46,617 nt of DNA from Syntrophobacteraceae bacterium (lineage in GTDB: Bacteria > Desulfobacterota > Syntrophobacteria > Syntrophobacterales > Syntrophobacteraceae): positions 1 through 46,617 of the forward strand of contig JARLHP010000027.1 of the NCBI GenBank assembly GCA_031292195.1, given 5' to 3'. Every line of letters starts with the position of its first letter. Positions within the stretch are counted from its first letter, which is position 1. Shown piece by piece: positions 8,245 through 16,972 of the stretch. The position numbers and the translations under genes were made by a program. Under the pieces are notes generated by a model. That model ran no database searches, had not been told where the DNA came from, and saw only the letters and a list, made by a program, of their open reading frames with translations.

Positions 8245-9135
8245 CTACATCTTGTTCAATTTCTTTTCAGCCGTCCGGGCCTGCGCCGTGCCGGGATAGT
8301 CTGTTACAAGCCGGGTGTAGATGATGCGAGCCATGGTGTTTTCACCTATCCCCTGCCACCCCATGCCCTCCCGCAGAAGGGCGCTGGCGGTCTTTCCCCC
8401 CTTGGGATACTTGTCCACCACGGCCTGGAAAGCCTTGATAGCGTCTTCATAGTGCCGTTGGCCGAAGCAGCACTCCCCTATATTGTACAGGGCGTTTTCT
8501 CCCAGGCCCGACCGGGGATACCGGGTCAAAAACGCTTCAAATACTTTCTTTGCGGCTTCGTAATTTCTTTGCTGCAGCAACTGCACGCCCCTGTCGAATT
8601 CCACCTGCTCGGCGCTTCTGCCCGCAACGGCGCCGGGACGAGCGCGGCTGACCGGCGGGGGGGAAACCGCGGCGCCGGGCGGAACCCTCTCGGCAGGAGG
8701 AGCGGAAGGAGGCGGTATGACCCGGGGCGGCTGCGCGGGTGGCGGTGATGCATAAACAGGAGGGGCTCCAGGCATAACGACGGTCCCGGAAGGAGGCATG
8801 GCGGCGGGCGGCTGCGGCGCCGGCTGGGGCTGGGCGGCGGAAGCCATGTTCTGCTGGAGTTCGTCGACCTTATGTTGCACTTGATCGATCCTGCCGTTCA
8901 AACTCCTCATCTGGGCCTGTAAATCCTGCATCTGCGAGTACAGATCGCCGCTTCTGCGCGAAGACCCCTCTTCATCTTGCACGCGCTTTTCAACGGCCGC
9001 CTGGCGCTGGTTCAAAATGGCCAGATTCTCCTGAAGGGTCGACGTCTCGGAAGTCGAGGCGCAGCCCGCAAGCAGTCCCGCAAAGACCACCACCACGCAA
9101 TACCACAGCACCCTCTCTTTGATCGGACCCTTCAT
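8245..9135 (-). CDS. cpoB: Tol-Pal system protein CpoB/YbgF
   Basis: The 296-residue periplasmic protein coordinates peptidoglycan synthesis with outer-membrane constriction in Tol-Pal systems. It opens with a lipoprotein-type signal ending in LLAGCAS, so unlike the soluble E. coli form it is probably lipidated. A coiled coil follows (about residues 35-95, with QAAVEKRVQDEE and DQVQHKVDELQQNM), then a long Pro/Ala-rich linker. The C-terminal TPR region (about 175-296) contains DRGVQLLQQRNYEAAKKVF, NALYNIGECCFGQRHYEDA and a final LVTDYPGTAQARTAEKKL. GGAGG precedes the ATG. It sits between pal and the Omp85 gene, the standard place. Confidence 0.9.
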   Translation of the reverse strand: MKGPIKERVLWYCVVVVFAGLLAGCASTSETSTLQENLAILNQRQAAVEKRVQDEEGSSRRSGDLYSQMQDLQAQMRSLNGRIDQVQHKVDELQQNMASAAQPQPAPQPPAAMPPSGTVVMPGAPPVYASPPPAQPPRVIPPPSAPPAERVPPGAAVSPPPVSRARPGAVAGRSAEQVEFDRGVQLLQQRNYEAAKKVFEAFLTRYPRSGLGENALYNIGECCFGQRHYEDAIKAFQAVVDKYPKGGKTASALLREGMGWQGIGENTMARIIYTRLVTDYPGTAQARTAEKKLNKM

Positions 9136-9156
9136 AATTTTTTTCCTCCGAATACA

Positions 9157-9211
9157 GGAAGCAGGGAGCCGGAGGGAAACAGACGCTTCCTGCCCCCCGC
9201 TCCCTGCTTCC
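9157..9211 (-). repeat. hairpin element of the GGGGAGC/GGAAGC family
   Basis: Between the pal stop and the cpoB start lies a palindrome with perfect 13-bp arms, GGAAGCAGGGAGC (9157-9169) and GCTCCCTGCTTCC (9199-9211). The loop is built from similar units. In RNA it would form a stable stem inside the pal-cpoB transcript. It shares unit structure with the hairpins at 16890-16960 and 18691-18779. It could temper transcription or protect the upstream message; the role is unproven. Confidence 0.65.
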
Positions 9212-9224
9212 CGCTTCTTGCTGC

Positions 9225-9797
9225 TTAGTATTTCAAGGCGAAGTGGTCCCGCCTGTTCTTTGCCCAGGCGGCCTCATCATGCCCGGTGGACACAGGTCGC
9301 TCCTTGCCGTAACTGACAGTCTTCAGCTGAAAATTCCCGCCGCCCGCGGTCGTGATATACTGTTTGGAGGCATCCGCGCGTCTTTCTCCCAGCGCCAGGT
9401 TGTACTCCTCGGTGCCACGCTCGTCACAATTGCCCTCGATAGTGACCGAAACTGCGGAGTATCTTTTCAGGAAGTCGATCTTTTGATCGAGGATCCTTTT
9501 TGCAGGATCGGATAGCGTATAACCGTTGAAGTCAAAATAGACGTCCTGATTTTCGAAAGCCGCGGCCCTGTCCTCAAACTCTCTTTTTTGGGCTTCAGAA
9601 GTGATCCCAAGCCGCTTCCACTTGTCACCGCTTACCCCACCCATTTCACCCGAAGAGGGTCCACCCATGCCGGCCCCATTCTCGGGCCCGTATCCGGGTG
9701 GTGGGGGCGGAACAGTCTTTTTCGCGCACCCGCACGCGGTCAGCATTACGATAGCAAAGATCATCAACAACGGATAAATGCTTCTTTTCCTTTTCAT
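9225..9797 (-). CDS. pal: peptidoglycan-associated lipoprotein Pal
   Basis: Pal is an outer-membrane lipoprotein that binds peptidoglycan and TolB. The 190-residue protein has a lipoprotein signal (MLTACGCAKK; lipobox LTAC) and a Pro/Gly-rich tether. Its OmpA-like domain (about residues 85-190) starts with VYFDFNGYTLSDPAKRIL and contains the peptidoglycan-binding segment IEGNCDERGTEEYNLALGER, with the Asp and Arg that contact diaminopimelate. It ends RRDHFALKY. AGGAGG is positioned well before the ATG. The order tolB-pal-cpoB is standard, with 24 bp to tolB. Confidence 0.97.
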   Translation of the reverse strand: MKRKRSIYPLLMIFAIVMLTACGCAKKTVPPPPPGYGPENGAGMGGPSSGEMGGVSGDKWKRLGITSEAQKREFEDRAAAFENQDVYFDFNGYTLSDPAKRILDQKIDFLKRYSAVSVTIEGNCDERGTEEYNLALGERRADASKQYITTAGGGNFQLKTVSYGKERPVSTGHDEAAWAKNRRDHFALKY

Positions 9798-9821
9798 CCT
9801 TTTTCCTCCTGGCGATTCTTC

Positions 9822-11144
9822 TCATTTACCGTTCACGCGAGGCGACCAGTCCGGCAGTCCCTGCGCCCCACCCGGACTGCGCATCAACTGCCAGTCCCTC
9901 GTGCCGTTGGCATCCATTATCCGTATGGCGTAACCGGAACTGTAGACAATCATTCGACCGTCTGGCGACCAGCGCGGGGCCTCATTTCTGCCTCCGTGAG
10001 TCACCGCGTGGGCGTCGCCGCCGTCCGGGCGAATGACGTAAATATCGAAACCGCCTCCACCCTGGGCGCAATAGGCGATCCAGTCACCCTTGGGCGACCA
10101 GGCTGGAGACGTATTATACTTTCCGCTGTAGGTAAGCCGTTTTTTTTGGCCGCTCGACAGATCGTAGATGTAAATCTGCGGCCCTCCGGCTTCATTGGAA
10201 ACATAGGCCAGCTTCCGGCCGTCGGGCGACCAGTTTGGCGACACGCTGATCGAAGAACCAAAGCCCACATTCAATTTTCTCTCTATCCCGCCCGACGAAT
10301 TGACCAGGTAGAGATCCTGGCTTCCGCCCTTGCTCAAGGCCACGGCCAGTTCATTGCCCCCCGGCCTCCACGCGGGTGTGATGTTCATTCCCGGGTATCC
10401 GCAGATCAGGTGCGTGGCGCCGCTGGCCACGTTTATCACATAAATTTTCGGACTGCCGTCCCGGTAGCTCACGTAGGCAATGCGGCTGCCGTCCGGGCTC
10501 CAGACCGGCGAGAGATCGATACTGTTGTCATGGGTCAGTTGAACGGGATTGTATCCGTCGAAATCGCAGACAAAAATCTCCTTGCCCCCCCCTACCCGCT
10601 GGACAAAGGCTACCTTGGTGTTGAACACTCCCGCCTGACCCGTTACCATCTGCAGGATATCGTTGGCAAAGGCATGCACCATCTGGCGCCAGGCCCCGGC
10701 ATCGCCGCCGTAGCTTTTGGGAGTTCCCACCAGCTTTCCGGCGGTGGCGTCGAACAGCCGGCCGTCCAGCCTGACCGAGCCCCCCTGGACCTGGTAGGAG
10801 GCGCGCGCCAGGAAGTTGGCCCCCACCTGCTTCCAACTCTGAAAATTGATCTGGGAAGCCTCCAACCCCATCCTCTGCCCGTCTTCGGGAAACCCTTTGG
10901 GATCGAGGCATCGGAAGACCCCCGAGATATTGAGATCGTTATTGAGTAAGTCCGCCATCTGGTGGGAAAGCTGCTGATCCGACGACATGGACTTGAAATC
11001 GGGAACGGCGATGGGAATTTTCTGGAAATTGGCGTTGTTAATATCCAGGTAAATTGTCTGGGCAAAAGCCCCCCGCAATCCCGCCGCCCCCAAAAGGAGC
11101 AGACAACAACCGACCAATAACAAACTGCGTTTAGCTGCAAACAT
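9822..11144 (-). CDS. tolB: Tol-Pal system beta-propeller protein TolB
   Basis: TolB is the periplasmic protein that links TolA to Pal. It has a signal peptide (LLLVGCCLLLLGAAGLRGAFA), an N-terminal TolB_N domain (IYLDINNANFQKIPIAVPDF) and a six-bladed propeller. The propeller shows repeated WSPDG motifs: WSPDGSRIAYVSYRDGSP, WSPDGRKLAYVSNEAGG, WSPKGDWIAYCAQGG and WSPDGRMIVYSSG. The mature N-terminus begins near QTIYLD. A GTG at 11156 is possible, but the ATG at 11144 has better ribosome-binding spacing (GAGGTGG), giving 440 residues. It lies between tolA and pal. Confidence 0.96.
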   Translation of the reverse strand: MFAAKRSLLLVGCCLLLLGAAGLRGAFAQTIYLDINNANFQKIPIAVPDFKSMSSDQQLSHQMADLLNNDLNISGVFRCLDPKGFPEDGQRMGLEASQINFQSWKQVGANFLARASYQVQGGSVRLDGRLFDATAGKLVGTPKSYGGDAGAWRQMVHAFANDILQMVTGQAGVFNTKVAFVQRVGGGKEIFVCDFDGYNPVQLTHDNSIDLSPVWSPDGSRIAYVSYRDGSPKIYVINVASGATHLICGYPGMNITPAWRPGGNELAVALSKGGSQDLYLVNSSGGIERKLNVGFGSSISVSPNWSPDGRKLAYVSNEAGGPQIYIYDLSSGQKKRLTYSGKYNTSPAWSPKGDWIAYCAQGGGGFDIYVIRPDGGDAHAVTHGGRNEAPRWSPDGRMIVYSSGYAIRIMDANGTRDWQLMRSPGGAQGLPDWSPRVNGK

Positions 11145-11207
11145 AGCGCATACCACCTCTTCAAGGCCCCTTCGAAAACCCGCCGAAACACAACCGTTTT
11201 TTTGCTG

Positions 11208-12185
11208 TCAGGACACCTTCCCGGGCTTGAACGTCAGGATGAAATTGGGGGGGTTCCCCTGGGCAGCCGCTTCAGGAACAGGCGGAAGCGGAGCGGCCAT
11301 GTTCACCGCCCGCACCGCGGCCGCATCGAAAAGCTCATTTCCGGACCTTTTCATAACCACCACTCTTACCACTTCCCCCGACCGCCTGATCTGAACTTCC
11401 AGCACGGCCATCAACCCATTGATGCCCTGGTCGTTTGCCAGTCGCCACTGGCTCTGGATCTTCTCCTTGACCTGCTGACCATACAACCCGAGCACCTGGG
11501 TGATAGCAGCGCTGCCGTTGGGGCTGCCGAACGCGCTGCCCGCGCCGGCCCCCTGGCGGCCTCCGCGCGCGCGCCCGTTCGTAGACCCGCCAGGCGCCTC
11601 GCCACCCTCTTCTTCCGTGTCCTCATCCGAGCTCTGAGCGCCGGAGGAGGCCACCTGCTCCGAGCGCCGCGCGGCCGAGCGAGCCTCCAAGGCCTTCTCG
11701 CGGGCGCTCAGCCGTGCTACCGGCGGACTGAAGTGCGGCTTGGTCTTCGGCCTGGCCACCAGCTTCTCCAGGTTCCGGTCGATGGATTCCACGCCCCGGG
11801 TCCTCTCCGGCGGGACAACCACGTCCTTAGGTTGGAGCTGCTTTATGCGGGGCGGTTCGAAGTGTGTCTTCGCTTCACTCACCGCCAGGCGCCTGACGGG
11901 AACGACAGGCTCACTCCTTCGGTGCCCCGCGGCAGCGTGGTGCGCTCGTCTTGCCACCGACTTTCCGCTCGCCCCCGGTACCCCTTTGGGCTCGGCCGTA
12001 CCCGCCCCGATATCTTTTACCGACACCAGGTCCACCGAGCAGTAAGGGACCGCTAAGGGTTTGTGAGGAACCAGCAACGCCCAGAAAAGGGCGCTGCCGA
12101 AAATCAGCACATGAACCAGGACCGCCGTTCCAATCCCGGTCGCCAAGTCTTTTTTGGGAATTACCCTGTCAAAAGGTTCCATCAT
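11208..12185 (-). CDS. tolA: TolA/TonB-type envelope-spanning protein
   Basis: The 325-residue protein has one N-terminal membrane segment (about residues 16-38) containing VLVHVLIFG. The His matches the TolA/TonB transmembrane His that engages TolQ-TolR. A long charged and Pro-rich periplasmic region follows, then a TonB-like C-terminal domain (about 225-325: SQWRLANDQGINGLMAVLEV, VVVMKRSGNELFDAAAVRAV and PLPPVPEA). Such proteins couple the inner-membrane proton motive force to TolB-Pal. Position between tolR and tolB supports TolA rather than TonB, although the C-terminal domain is of the TonB-C family. GGGGAG precedes the first ATG. Confidence 0.9.
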   Translation of the reverse strand: MMEPFDRVIPKKDLATGIGTAVLVHVLIFGSALFWALLVPHKPLAVPYCSVDLVSVKDIGAGTAEPKGVPGASGKSVARRAHHAAAGHRRSEPVVPVRRLAVSEAKTHFEPPRIKQLQPKDVVVPPERTRGVESIDRNLEKLVARPKTKPHFSPPVARLSAREKALEARSAARRSEQVASSGAQSSDEDTEEEGGEAPGGSTNGRARGGRQGAGAGSAFGSPNGSAAITQVLGLYGQQVKEKIQSQWRLANDQGINGLMAVLEVQIRRSGEVVRVVVMKRSGNELFDAAAVRAVNMAAPLPPVPEAAAQGNPPNFILTFKPGKVS

Positions 12186-12233
12186 GAGATAGCACTCCCC
12201 ATCACCCGTATAGCCGGCGGGTGCGAAGGGACA

Positions 12234-12683
12234 TCAGATCCTTTTTTTGACCTTTTTTCCACCACTGCCGCCAGAGCTCTTCTCGGGCTCGGTCACCATG
12301 CCTATCTTGGTAATTCCGGCCTGCCTGATCAGTCCCATGACCTGCATCACATATCCGTACGGTATGGAATCGTCAGCCCGCAGAAAAACACCTTCCTGAT
12401 CCGCCCTGTTCTGATTGATGGCGGCCAGCTTCGACGGAAACTCGCCAAATTCGACCTGCTGCTCATTGATGAAAATTTTGTGGTCGCCGGTAATGGATAC
12501 GACCAAACGCTCGCTTTTGGTTGGAATGGCCGGCGCGGAAGTCTCGGGCAGCTTCACATCCACCCCGTGAGTCATCATCGGCGCCGTCACCATAAAGATG
12601 ATAAGCAGAACAAGCATTACGTCCACAAGCGGCGTAACGTTTATATCGGAAACCATGCCATTCGAATTGGAGTTTGACTGCAT
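12234..12683 (-). CDS. tolR: TolR/ExbD biopolymer transport protein
   Basis: The 149-residue protein has a single N-terminal membrane helix in the typical context SDINVTPLVDVMLVLLIIF. The Asp of this helix is the proton-carrying residue in the ExbD/TolR family. A short periplasmic domain contains VDVKLPET and a C-terminal part ending in a basic KKVKKRI tail. It works with TolQ to energise TolA. It lies 14 bp after tolQ and 48 bp before tolA. Confidence 0.95.
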   Translation of the reverse strand: MQSNSNSNGMVSDINVTPLVDVMLVLLIIFMVTAPMMTHGVDVKLPETSAPAIPTKSERLVVSITGDHKIFINEQQVEFGEFPSKLAAINQNRADQEGVFLRADDSIPYGYVMQVMGLIRQAGITKIGMVTEPEKSSGGSGGKKVKKRI

Positions 12684-12697
12684 CGGGGTCTATCCTC

Positions 12698-13510
12698 TTA
12701 ATCGACCGTAAACCTCTGTTCGGAAGCCTGGTTCTGCGCAGCCTCCTCCTGTCTTCCCTTCCGCATCAGGTCCCTTTTGAGCATATTGAGGTAATCGGCC
12801 GCAAAATGGCTCATCTCGCTTTCGATCCCCCTCACCTTGGTAGCGAAATGGTTGTAGCCCACAACTGCCGGGATGGCCGCCAGAAGGCCGATGGCGGTGG
12901 CAATCAGCGCCTCGGAAATGCCCGGCGCCACTACCGCCAGGTTCGCCGCCCCCCTCACACCGATTTGTTGAAAACTGGTCATGATGCCCCAGACCGTTCC
13001 AAACAGCCCGATAAAGGGCGCGGTGCTGCCCGTGGTGGCCAGCAGCGGCAAAAAGCGCTCCAGCCTTTGCCGCTCCGCGGCCATGCCGCCCTGGATGGCC
13101 CGCTCGACGTTTTCCAGCAGGACTTCCGGGTTGGACGAGAGTTCCTGCACGTTCCGGGAGTCCAGGGATTTGCCCACCCGGCTAAGTTCGGCGTAGCCCA
13201 CGCGGAAAATCTCCGCCAGGTGGCTGTCCGAGAGCCTTTCGCTGTCACGGTAGAGCGCGGAGTAGTTTTTGCGCTGCCGGAAAAGGGACATGAACTGGCC
13301 CGATTCCCGGTTTGCGCGCCGGATCAGGCGATATTTCAGCACTATAACGCTCCAGCACGCCACCGATAGCCCGATAAGAACCGACAGGACCCCTTTTACC
13401 ATCGGCCCCGCATTGATGATCATATCGACAACGCTGTCTCCCGACTGTGCACAAGGCGCTTGAAGGGCGGATTGCGCATAGGCGGTGGCTGTCAAAAAAT
13501 GCGTAAACAT
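12698..13510 (-). CDS. tolQ: TolQ/ExbB/MotA proton channel protein
   Basis: The 270-residue inner-membrane protein has three hydrophobic segments: GPMVKGVLSVLIGLSVACWS near residue 40, FLPLLATTGSTAPFIGLFGT near 160 and ISEALIATAIGLLAAIPAVV near 200. The family motifs TTGSTAPFIGLFGTVWGI and EALIATAIGLLAAIPAV are complete. It forms the proton channel with TolR. The start is the ATG at 13510, which shares its A with the TGA stop of the sirtuin gene (TGATG), rather than the TTG one codon earlier. Translation of the two is therefore probably coupled. Confidence 0.96.
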   Translation of the reverse strand: MFTHFLTATAYAQSALQAPCAQSGDSVVDMIINAGPMVKGVLSVLIGLSVACWSVIVLKYRLIRRANRESGQFMSLFRQRKNYSALYRDSERLSDSHLAEIFRVGYAELSRVGKSLDSRNVQELSSNPEVLLENVERAIQGGMAAERQRLERFLPLLATTGSTAPFIGLFGTVWGIMTSFQQIGVRGAANLAVVAPGISEALIATAIGLLAAIPAVVGYNHFATKVRGIESEMSHFAADYLNMLKRDLMRKGRQEEAAQNQASEQRFTVD

Positions 13511-14265
13511 CAATTTTTACCCTCGGTCTGCATGGATTTGACAATTTTCATAATATTCCTGAAAGCCGCCCCGGCCGGCGCCATGATGTGCATCTCCGTC
13601 ACCGAGCGCGGCAACTCGGAGGCTTCCGGGTTGATTTCAACGATGCGGGCCCCCCTCCTCCTGGCAATCAGCGGAAGATCGGAAGCCGGGGCCACGCTGG
13701 CCGAAGTACCCACCACCACCATCAGATCGCACCGCGAGGCGCCATCGAAAGCCCGCGAGTAAGCCTCATCGGGAATGCCCTCACCAAAGAGCACCACGTC
13801 GGGCCGGATCGGTCCCCCGCAAGTACACCGGGGGGGCAGTTCCACCAGCGAGACCTCGCGGCGATGAAAAGACTTCAAGCAATCGTTGCAGTGCATCGTG
13901 CGGAAACTCCCGTGAAATTCCACGACGTTATTGGCGCCGCCCTTCTGGTGCAGACTGTCCACGTTCTGGGTGATCACCATCTTTAAAACGCCCAGCTTTT
14001 CCAGTTCCCCCAGGGCGTAATGAGCGTCGTTGGGACCGACGCTCTCCACCATGGCGTCCATCTCCTTAAGCAAATTCCATACCTTTGCGGGATCGGCCTG
14101 AAATGAATCAATATGCCCGTATTCGAGCGGATCATACCTCGCCCACACCCCCTCATCACTTCTGAAATCGGGTATTCCGCTCTCCACCGATATTCCGGCC
14201 CCGGTGAGGGCCACCGCATACCGGCTCCCCAGAAGCAGCTCCGCAAATTTATGATATTTATCCAT
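13510..14265 (-). CDS. cobB: NAD-dependent protein deacylase of the sirtuin family
   Basis: Sirtuins remove acetyl or other acyl groups from lysines using NAD. The 251-residue protein has the NAD-binding GAGISVESGIPDFRS motif, TQNVDSLHQ, the catalytic His in VVEFHGS (His 118) and a zinc site with CNDC and CTC. It also has the later nucleotide-binding motifs GTSASVAPAS and IVEINPEAS. Length and motifs are those of a bacterial CobB. It is directly upstream of tolQ with a TGATG overlap, an unusual partner for the Tol-Pal operon. The gene symbol is given by family; the acyl preference is unknown. Confidence 0.93.
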   Translation of the reverse strand: MDKYHKFAELLLGSRYAVALTGAGISVESGIPDFRSDEGVWARYDPLEYGHIDSFQADPAKVWNLLKEMDAMVESVGPNDAHYALGELEKLGVLKMVITQNVDSLHQKGGANNVVEFHGSFRTMHCNDCLKSFHRREVSLVELPPRCTCGGPIRPDVVLFGEGIPDEAYSRAFDGASRCDLMVVVGTSASVAPASDLPLIARRRGARIVEINPEASELPRSVTEMHIMAPAGAAFRNIMKIVKSMQTEGKN

Positions 14266-14393
14266 ATTGCACCAAAATAATTCGCTTTTTCGGACTCACA
14301 CGGCGCGTTATGGTAGTTCTCCACAAAATGCATGTCAAGAACTTAAGCCACCTCCACCGCGCTCCCTCATCTTCCCCGCTCCCCGCTTCCTTC

Positions 14394-15494
14394 TCACCGG
14401 TGAATCTTCAGCTTCTGGCCGATCCGCACCTTCTTTCCGGCGATATGATTCCACTGGCAAAGTTGCGCTCTTGTGGCATTGTAATGGCGGGCGATCGAAT
14501 CGAGCGTCTCACCCCGCAAAACCTGGTGCACCACCACGGCTGGTTTGTATGCGGACTTCCATGCGGCCACCCCCTTTTCGAACTGCTTCGCCCGGCCTTG
14601 GGGAACGCGCACCGCTAAATCCCCCGCGGGGATCACATCGGAGATCAGTTCGGTATTGAGCATCTTGATATCCCGGTAGGTGACCCCGGCCGACTGGGCT
14701 GCCACAATTATGGGCATCGGACCGGGAAGACTGACCTGGACACTGTCGAAAAGCAGCGGCGGATAACCCGATCCTTTCGGAAGGTAATAACCGTATTTTT
14801 CGGGGTTTTCCATCACTTCTTTTATGGCCAGTATTCTAAATACGTAGCGCTCCGTTTCCAGGGGCAGCACGAGATCGTAATAGCTGCTGCTCTTATCGAG
14901 CTTCATGGCCGCCGCCAGCCGATTTTCTCCGCAATTGTAGGCGGCCGCGGCCAGCGTCCAGCTGTGAAATATGTCGTGGAGGTGCTTTAAGTATTGGAAT
15001 GCCGCGGTGGCCGATTTTTCGAAATCGTAGCGATCATCCAGCGCCGAGTTGCACTGCATCCCAAACCGGCCGGCAGTCTCGGTCATAAACTGCCACGGAC
15101 CGCAGGCCCCGACCCGCGAAACCGCATGCGGCGTAAGATCGCTTTCAGCCACCGCCACATATTTCAGATCGCCGGGCAACCCCATGCGCGCCAGCAGCGC
15201 CTCGACCCACGGAAAATAGCGCTCTTTTCTTTTCAGCCACAGATATACCTGCGCATGACTCTGCGTCACCAGAGTAAACTCCCGGTCGAACCTTTCGAAA
15301 ACGTCTGAAGAGCTAAGAGGCGCCGCTTCACCGCAAAAGTCGGCTTCACCCGGCAGCATGAAACAGGGCACGAAATTGGAGGGAGCGGGCGGCGCGCTGG
15401 TGACCGGTTCCCGCCCCCCGCCCACATAGAAACCAAACATCAGCCAAAAAGCCAGAATAAGGATCCCGACCCTGCATTTTCTTTCCAGCCGCAT
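14394..15494 (-). CDS. membrane-bound lytic transglycosylase (MltD-like) with LysM
   Basis: The 366-residue enzyme cleaves peptidoglycan glycan strands. It has an N-terminal hydrophobic segment (GILILAFWLMFGFYVGG), a GH23-type transglycosylase domain (about residues 100-245) and a C-terminal LysM domain (about 320-366: VLRGETLDSIARHYN ending QKLKIHR). The catalytic Glu is in VAVAESDLTPHAVS (Glu 117). GACGPWQFM, AAAAYNCGENRL and YVFRILAIKEV are the other family motifs. It lacks a clear lipobox, unlike E. coli MltD. The ATG at 15494 has a GGGGG run upstream and is preferred over a GTG at 15512. It lies 128 bp upstream of the sirtuin gene on the same strand, so it may belong to the same transcript. 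Confidence 0.88.
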   Translation of the reverse strand: MRLERKCRVGILILAFWLMFGFYVGGGREPVTSAPPAPSNFVPCFMLPGEADFCGEAAPLSSSDVFERFDREFTLVTQSHAQVYLWLKRKERYFPWVEALLARMGLPGDLKYVAVAESDLTPHAVSRVGACGPWQFMTETAGRFGMQCNSALDDRYDFEKSATAAFQYLKHLHDIFHSWTLAAAAYNCGENRLAAAMKLDKSSSYYDLVLPLETERYVFRILAIKEVMENPEKYGYYLPKGSGYPPLLFDSVQVSLPGPMPIIVAAQSAGVTYRDIKMLNTELISDVIPAGDLAVRVPQGRAKQFEKGVAAWKSAYKPAVVVHQVLRGETLDSIARHYNATRAQLCQWNHIAGKKVRIGQKLKIHR

Positions 15495-15664
15495 CGCAAA
15501 GCCCCCGCCCACATATCGTTAAAATGCCGCCATATCGTCACTATTACGAAGACCCGCCTTCGCCCCGCCCCCCAAAATCGGGCAACAACGGTGGTGAATT
15601 GACAAAAATTCTGTATTATCTGTGTCCTAAATTCCACATAATTCGCTTCAAAATTAGGAAAACA

Positions 15665-16882
15665 GTGAATATGGACATCATAGTGGTTGGCGTTTTTGCC
15701 GCCGTCTATTTCGCCATGATGCTGGGAGGCATTCCCTGGTCGGCGCTCGACCGCACAGGCGTAGCGCTCCCGGGGGCCATAGCGCTTGTGGCCGCGCACA
15801 GGATCAGCCCCGAGTCCGCATGGCAAGCGGTGGACGTGCCCACCATCTCTTTTCTGTTCGGCCTGATGGTCGTGTCCGCACAGCTTCGCCTCAGTGGTTT
15901 CTACACCCGAATCGGACGGAGGCTGGCCCAAATGCGGGTCTCCCCCCAGATGCTGCTGGCCATCCTGATAGCAGTGGTGGGGCTCCTGTCGGCGGTGCTT
16001 GCCAACGACATCGTGTGCCTGGCCTTGGCCCCCGTATTGATCGGCGGGTGCGCGCAAAGAGGACTGGACCCGGCGCCCTATCTACTGGGGCTGGCGTGCG
16101 CGGCCAATGTCGGCTCGGCGGCCACCCTCATCGGCAACCCCCAGAACATGCTGATCGGGCAAACGCTTCACCTCTCATTTGCGCGCTACCTCTTCATTGC
16201 CTCGCCGCCGGTGCTGGCCGGACTGATCGTCGTGTGGCTCCTAATTCGCCGCCGGACGGCGGGTCGATGGGCAGGCCCGGTTTCGGCCGCAAGTCCAAAC
16301 GAGACTCACTTCCATACCTGGCAGGTCTGCAAGGGGCTGGGAGTGGTGGGGCTCCTGGTGCTGGCCTTCCTCCTGACCTCCTGGCCGCGGGACGTATTGG
16401 CGCTTTGCGCCGCGGGAATACTTCTCAGCAGCAGACGCATGGCTTCTCACGATGTTCTGGGCCTGGTCGACTGGGACATACTGGTTTTGTTCATCGGGCT
16501 CTTTATTGTCAACCACGTTTTCCAGACTTCAGGCATGCTGGCCGGCGCGGTGGCCGTCCTCGAGTCCGCCGGCGTTCATTTCCAGACTCTTCCCTGGCTG
16601 TTCGGCCTCACGGTTTTACTCTCGAACCTGGTGTCCAACGTACCGGCAGTCATGCTGCTGCTAAAAGTCGCCCCCGGCGCGGCAACGGGGCCGACCCTGG
16701 CTCTGGCGAGCACCTTCGCGGGCAACCTCCTGCTGGTCGGCAGCATAGCCAATATCATCGTTATCGAGCAGGCGGCCAGGCTCGATGTTCGCATATCCTG
16801 GAGAAAACACGCCTCCGTGGGCGTGCCCGCCACCCTGCTGACGCTCGCGCTGACAGCCTTGTGGCTATGGGCTCCGGGATAA
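15665..16882 (+). CDS. SLC13/ArsB-NhaD superfamily anion or ion transporter
   Basis: The 405-residue integral membrane protein has ten or more hydrophobic segments. Key motifs are LSAVLANDIVCLALAPVLI and NVGSAATLIGNPQNMLIG, the substrate and cation loop seen in ArsB, CitM and SLC13 relatives. The C-terminal half repeats the pattern with LFGLTVLLSNLVSNVPAVML. Both half-repeats carry the conserved Asn residues expected of this fold. The substrate cannot be inferred: arsenite, dicarboxylates and sodium-proton exchange are all possible. No neighbouring gene specifies it. I prefer the GTG at 15665 (AGGA five bases upstream) or the ATG at 15671. Upstream starts would add a non-membrane leader. Confidence 0.8.
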   Translation: MNMDIIVVGVFAAVYFAMMLGGIPWSALDRTGVALPGAIALVAAHRISPESAWQAVDVPTISFLFGLMVVSAQLRLSGFYTRIGRRLAQMRVSPQMLLAILIAVVGLLSAVLANDIVCLALAPVLIGGCAQRGLDPAPYLLGLACAANVGSAATLIGNPQNMLIGQTLHLSFARYLFIASPPVLAGLIVVWLLIRRRTAGRWAGPVSAASPNETHFHTWQVCKGLGVVGLLVLAFLLTSWPRDVLALCAAGILLSSRRMASHDVLGLVDWDILVLFIGLFIVNHVFQTSGMLAGAVAVLESAGVHFQTLPWLFGLTVLLSNLVSNVPAVMLLLKVAPGAATGPTLALASTFAGNLLLVGSIANIIVIEQAARLDVRISWRKHASVGVPATLLTLALTALWLWAPG

Positions 16883-16889
16883 AGAAGGA

Positions 16890-16960
16890 GCGAGGAGCGG
16901 GGAGCGGGGAGCGGGCAAAAACTTTCTTTTTATTCCCGCTCCCCGCTCCTTGCTCCTCGC
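16890..16960. repeat. long hairpin between convergent genes (possible bidirectional terminator)
   Basis: Two 26-bp arms (16890-16915 and 16935-16960) are complementary except for two positions, and those can form G-U pairs in RNA. The arms are built of repeated GGGGAGC units and the loop is an A/T-rich 19 bases. The hairpin fills the gap between the transporter stop and the greA stop, where a shared terminator would be expected. T-rich tails are short on both sides. It belongs to the same family as 9157-9211 and 18691-18779. Confidence 0.7.
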
Positions 16961-16972
16961 TTCTGCAACGTA

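Noticed and set aside
9588-10949. Plus-strand frame antisense to tolB
   Set aside because: TolB propeller motifs are clear on the other strand and no motif is seen on this one.
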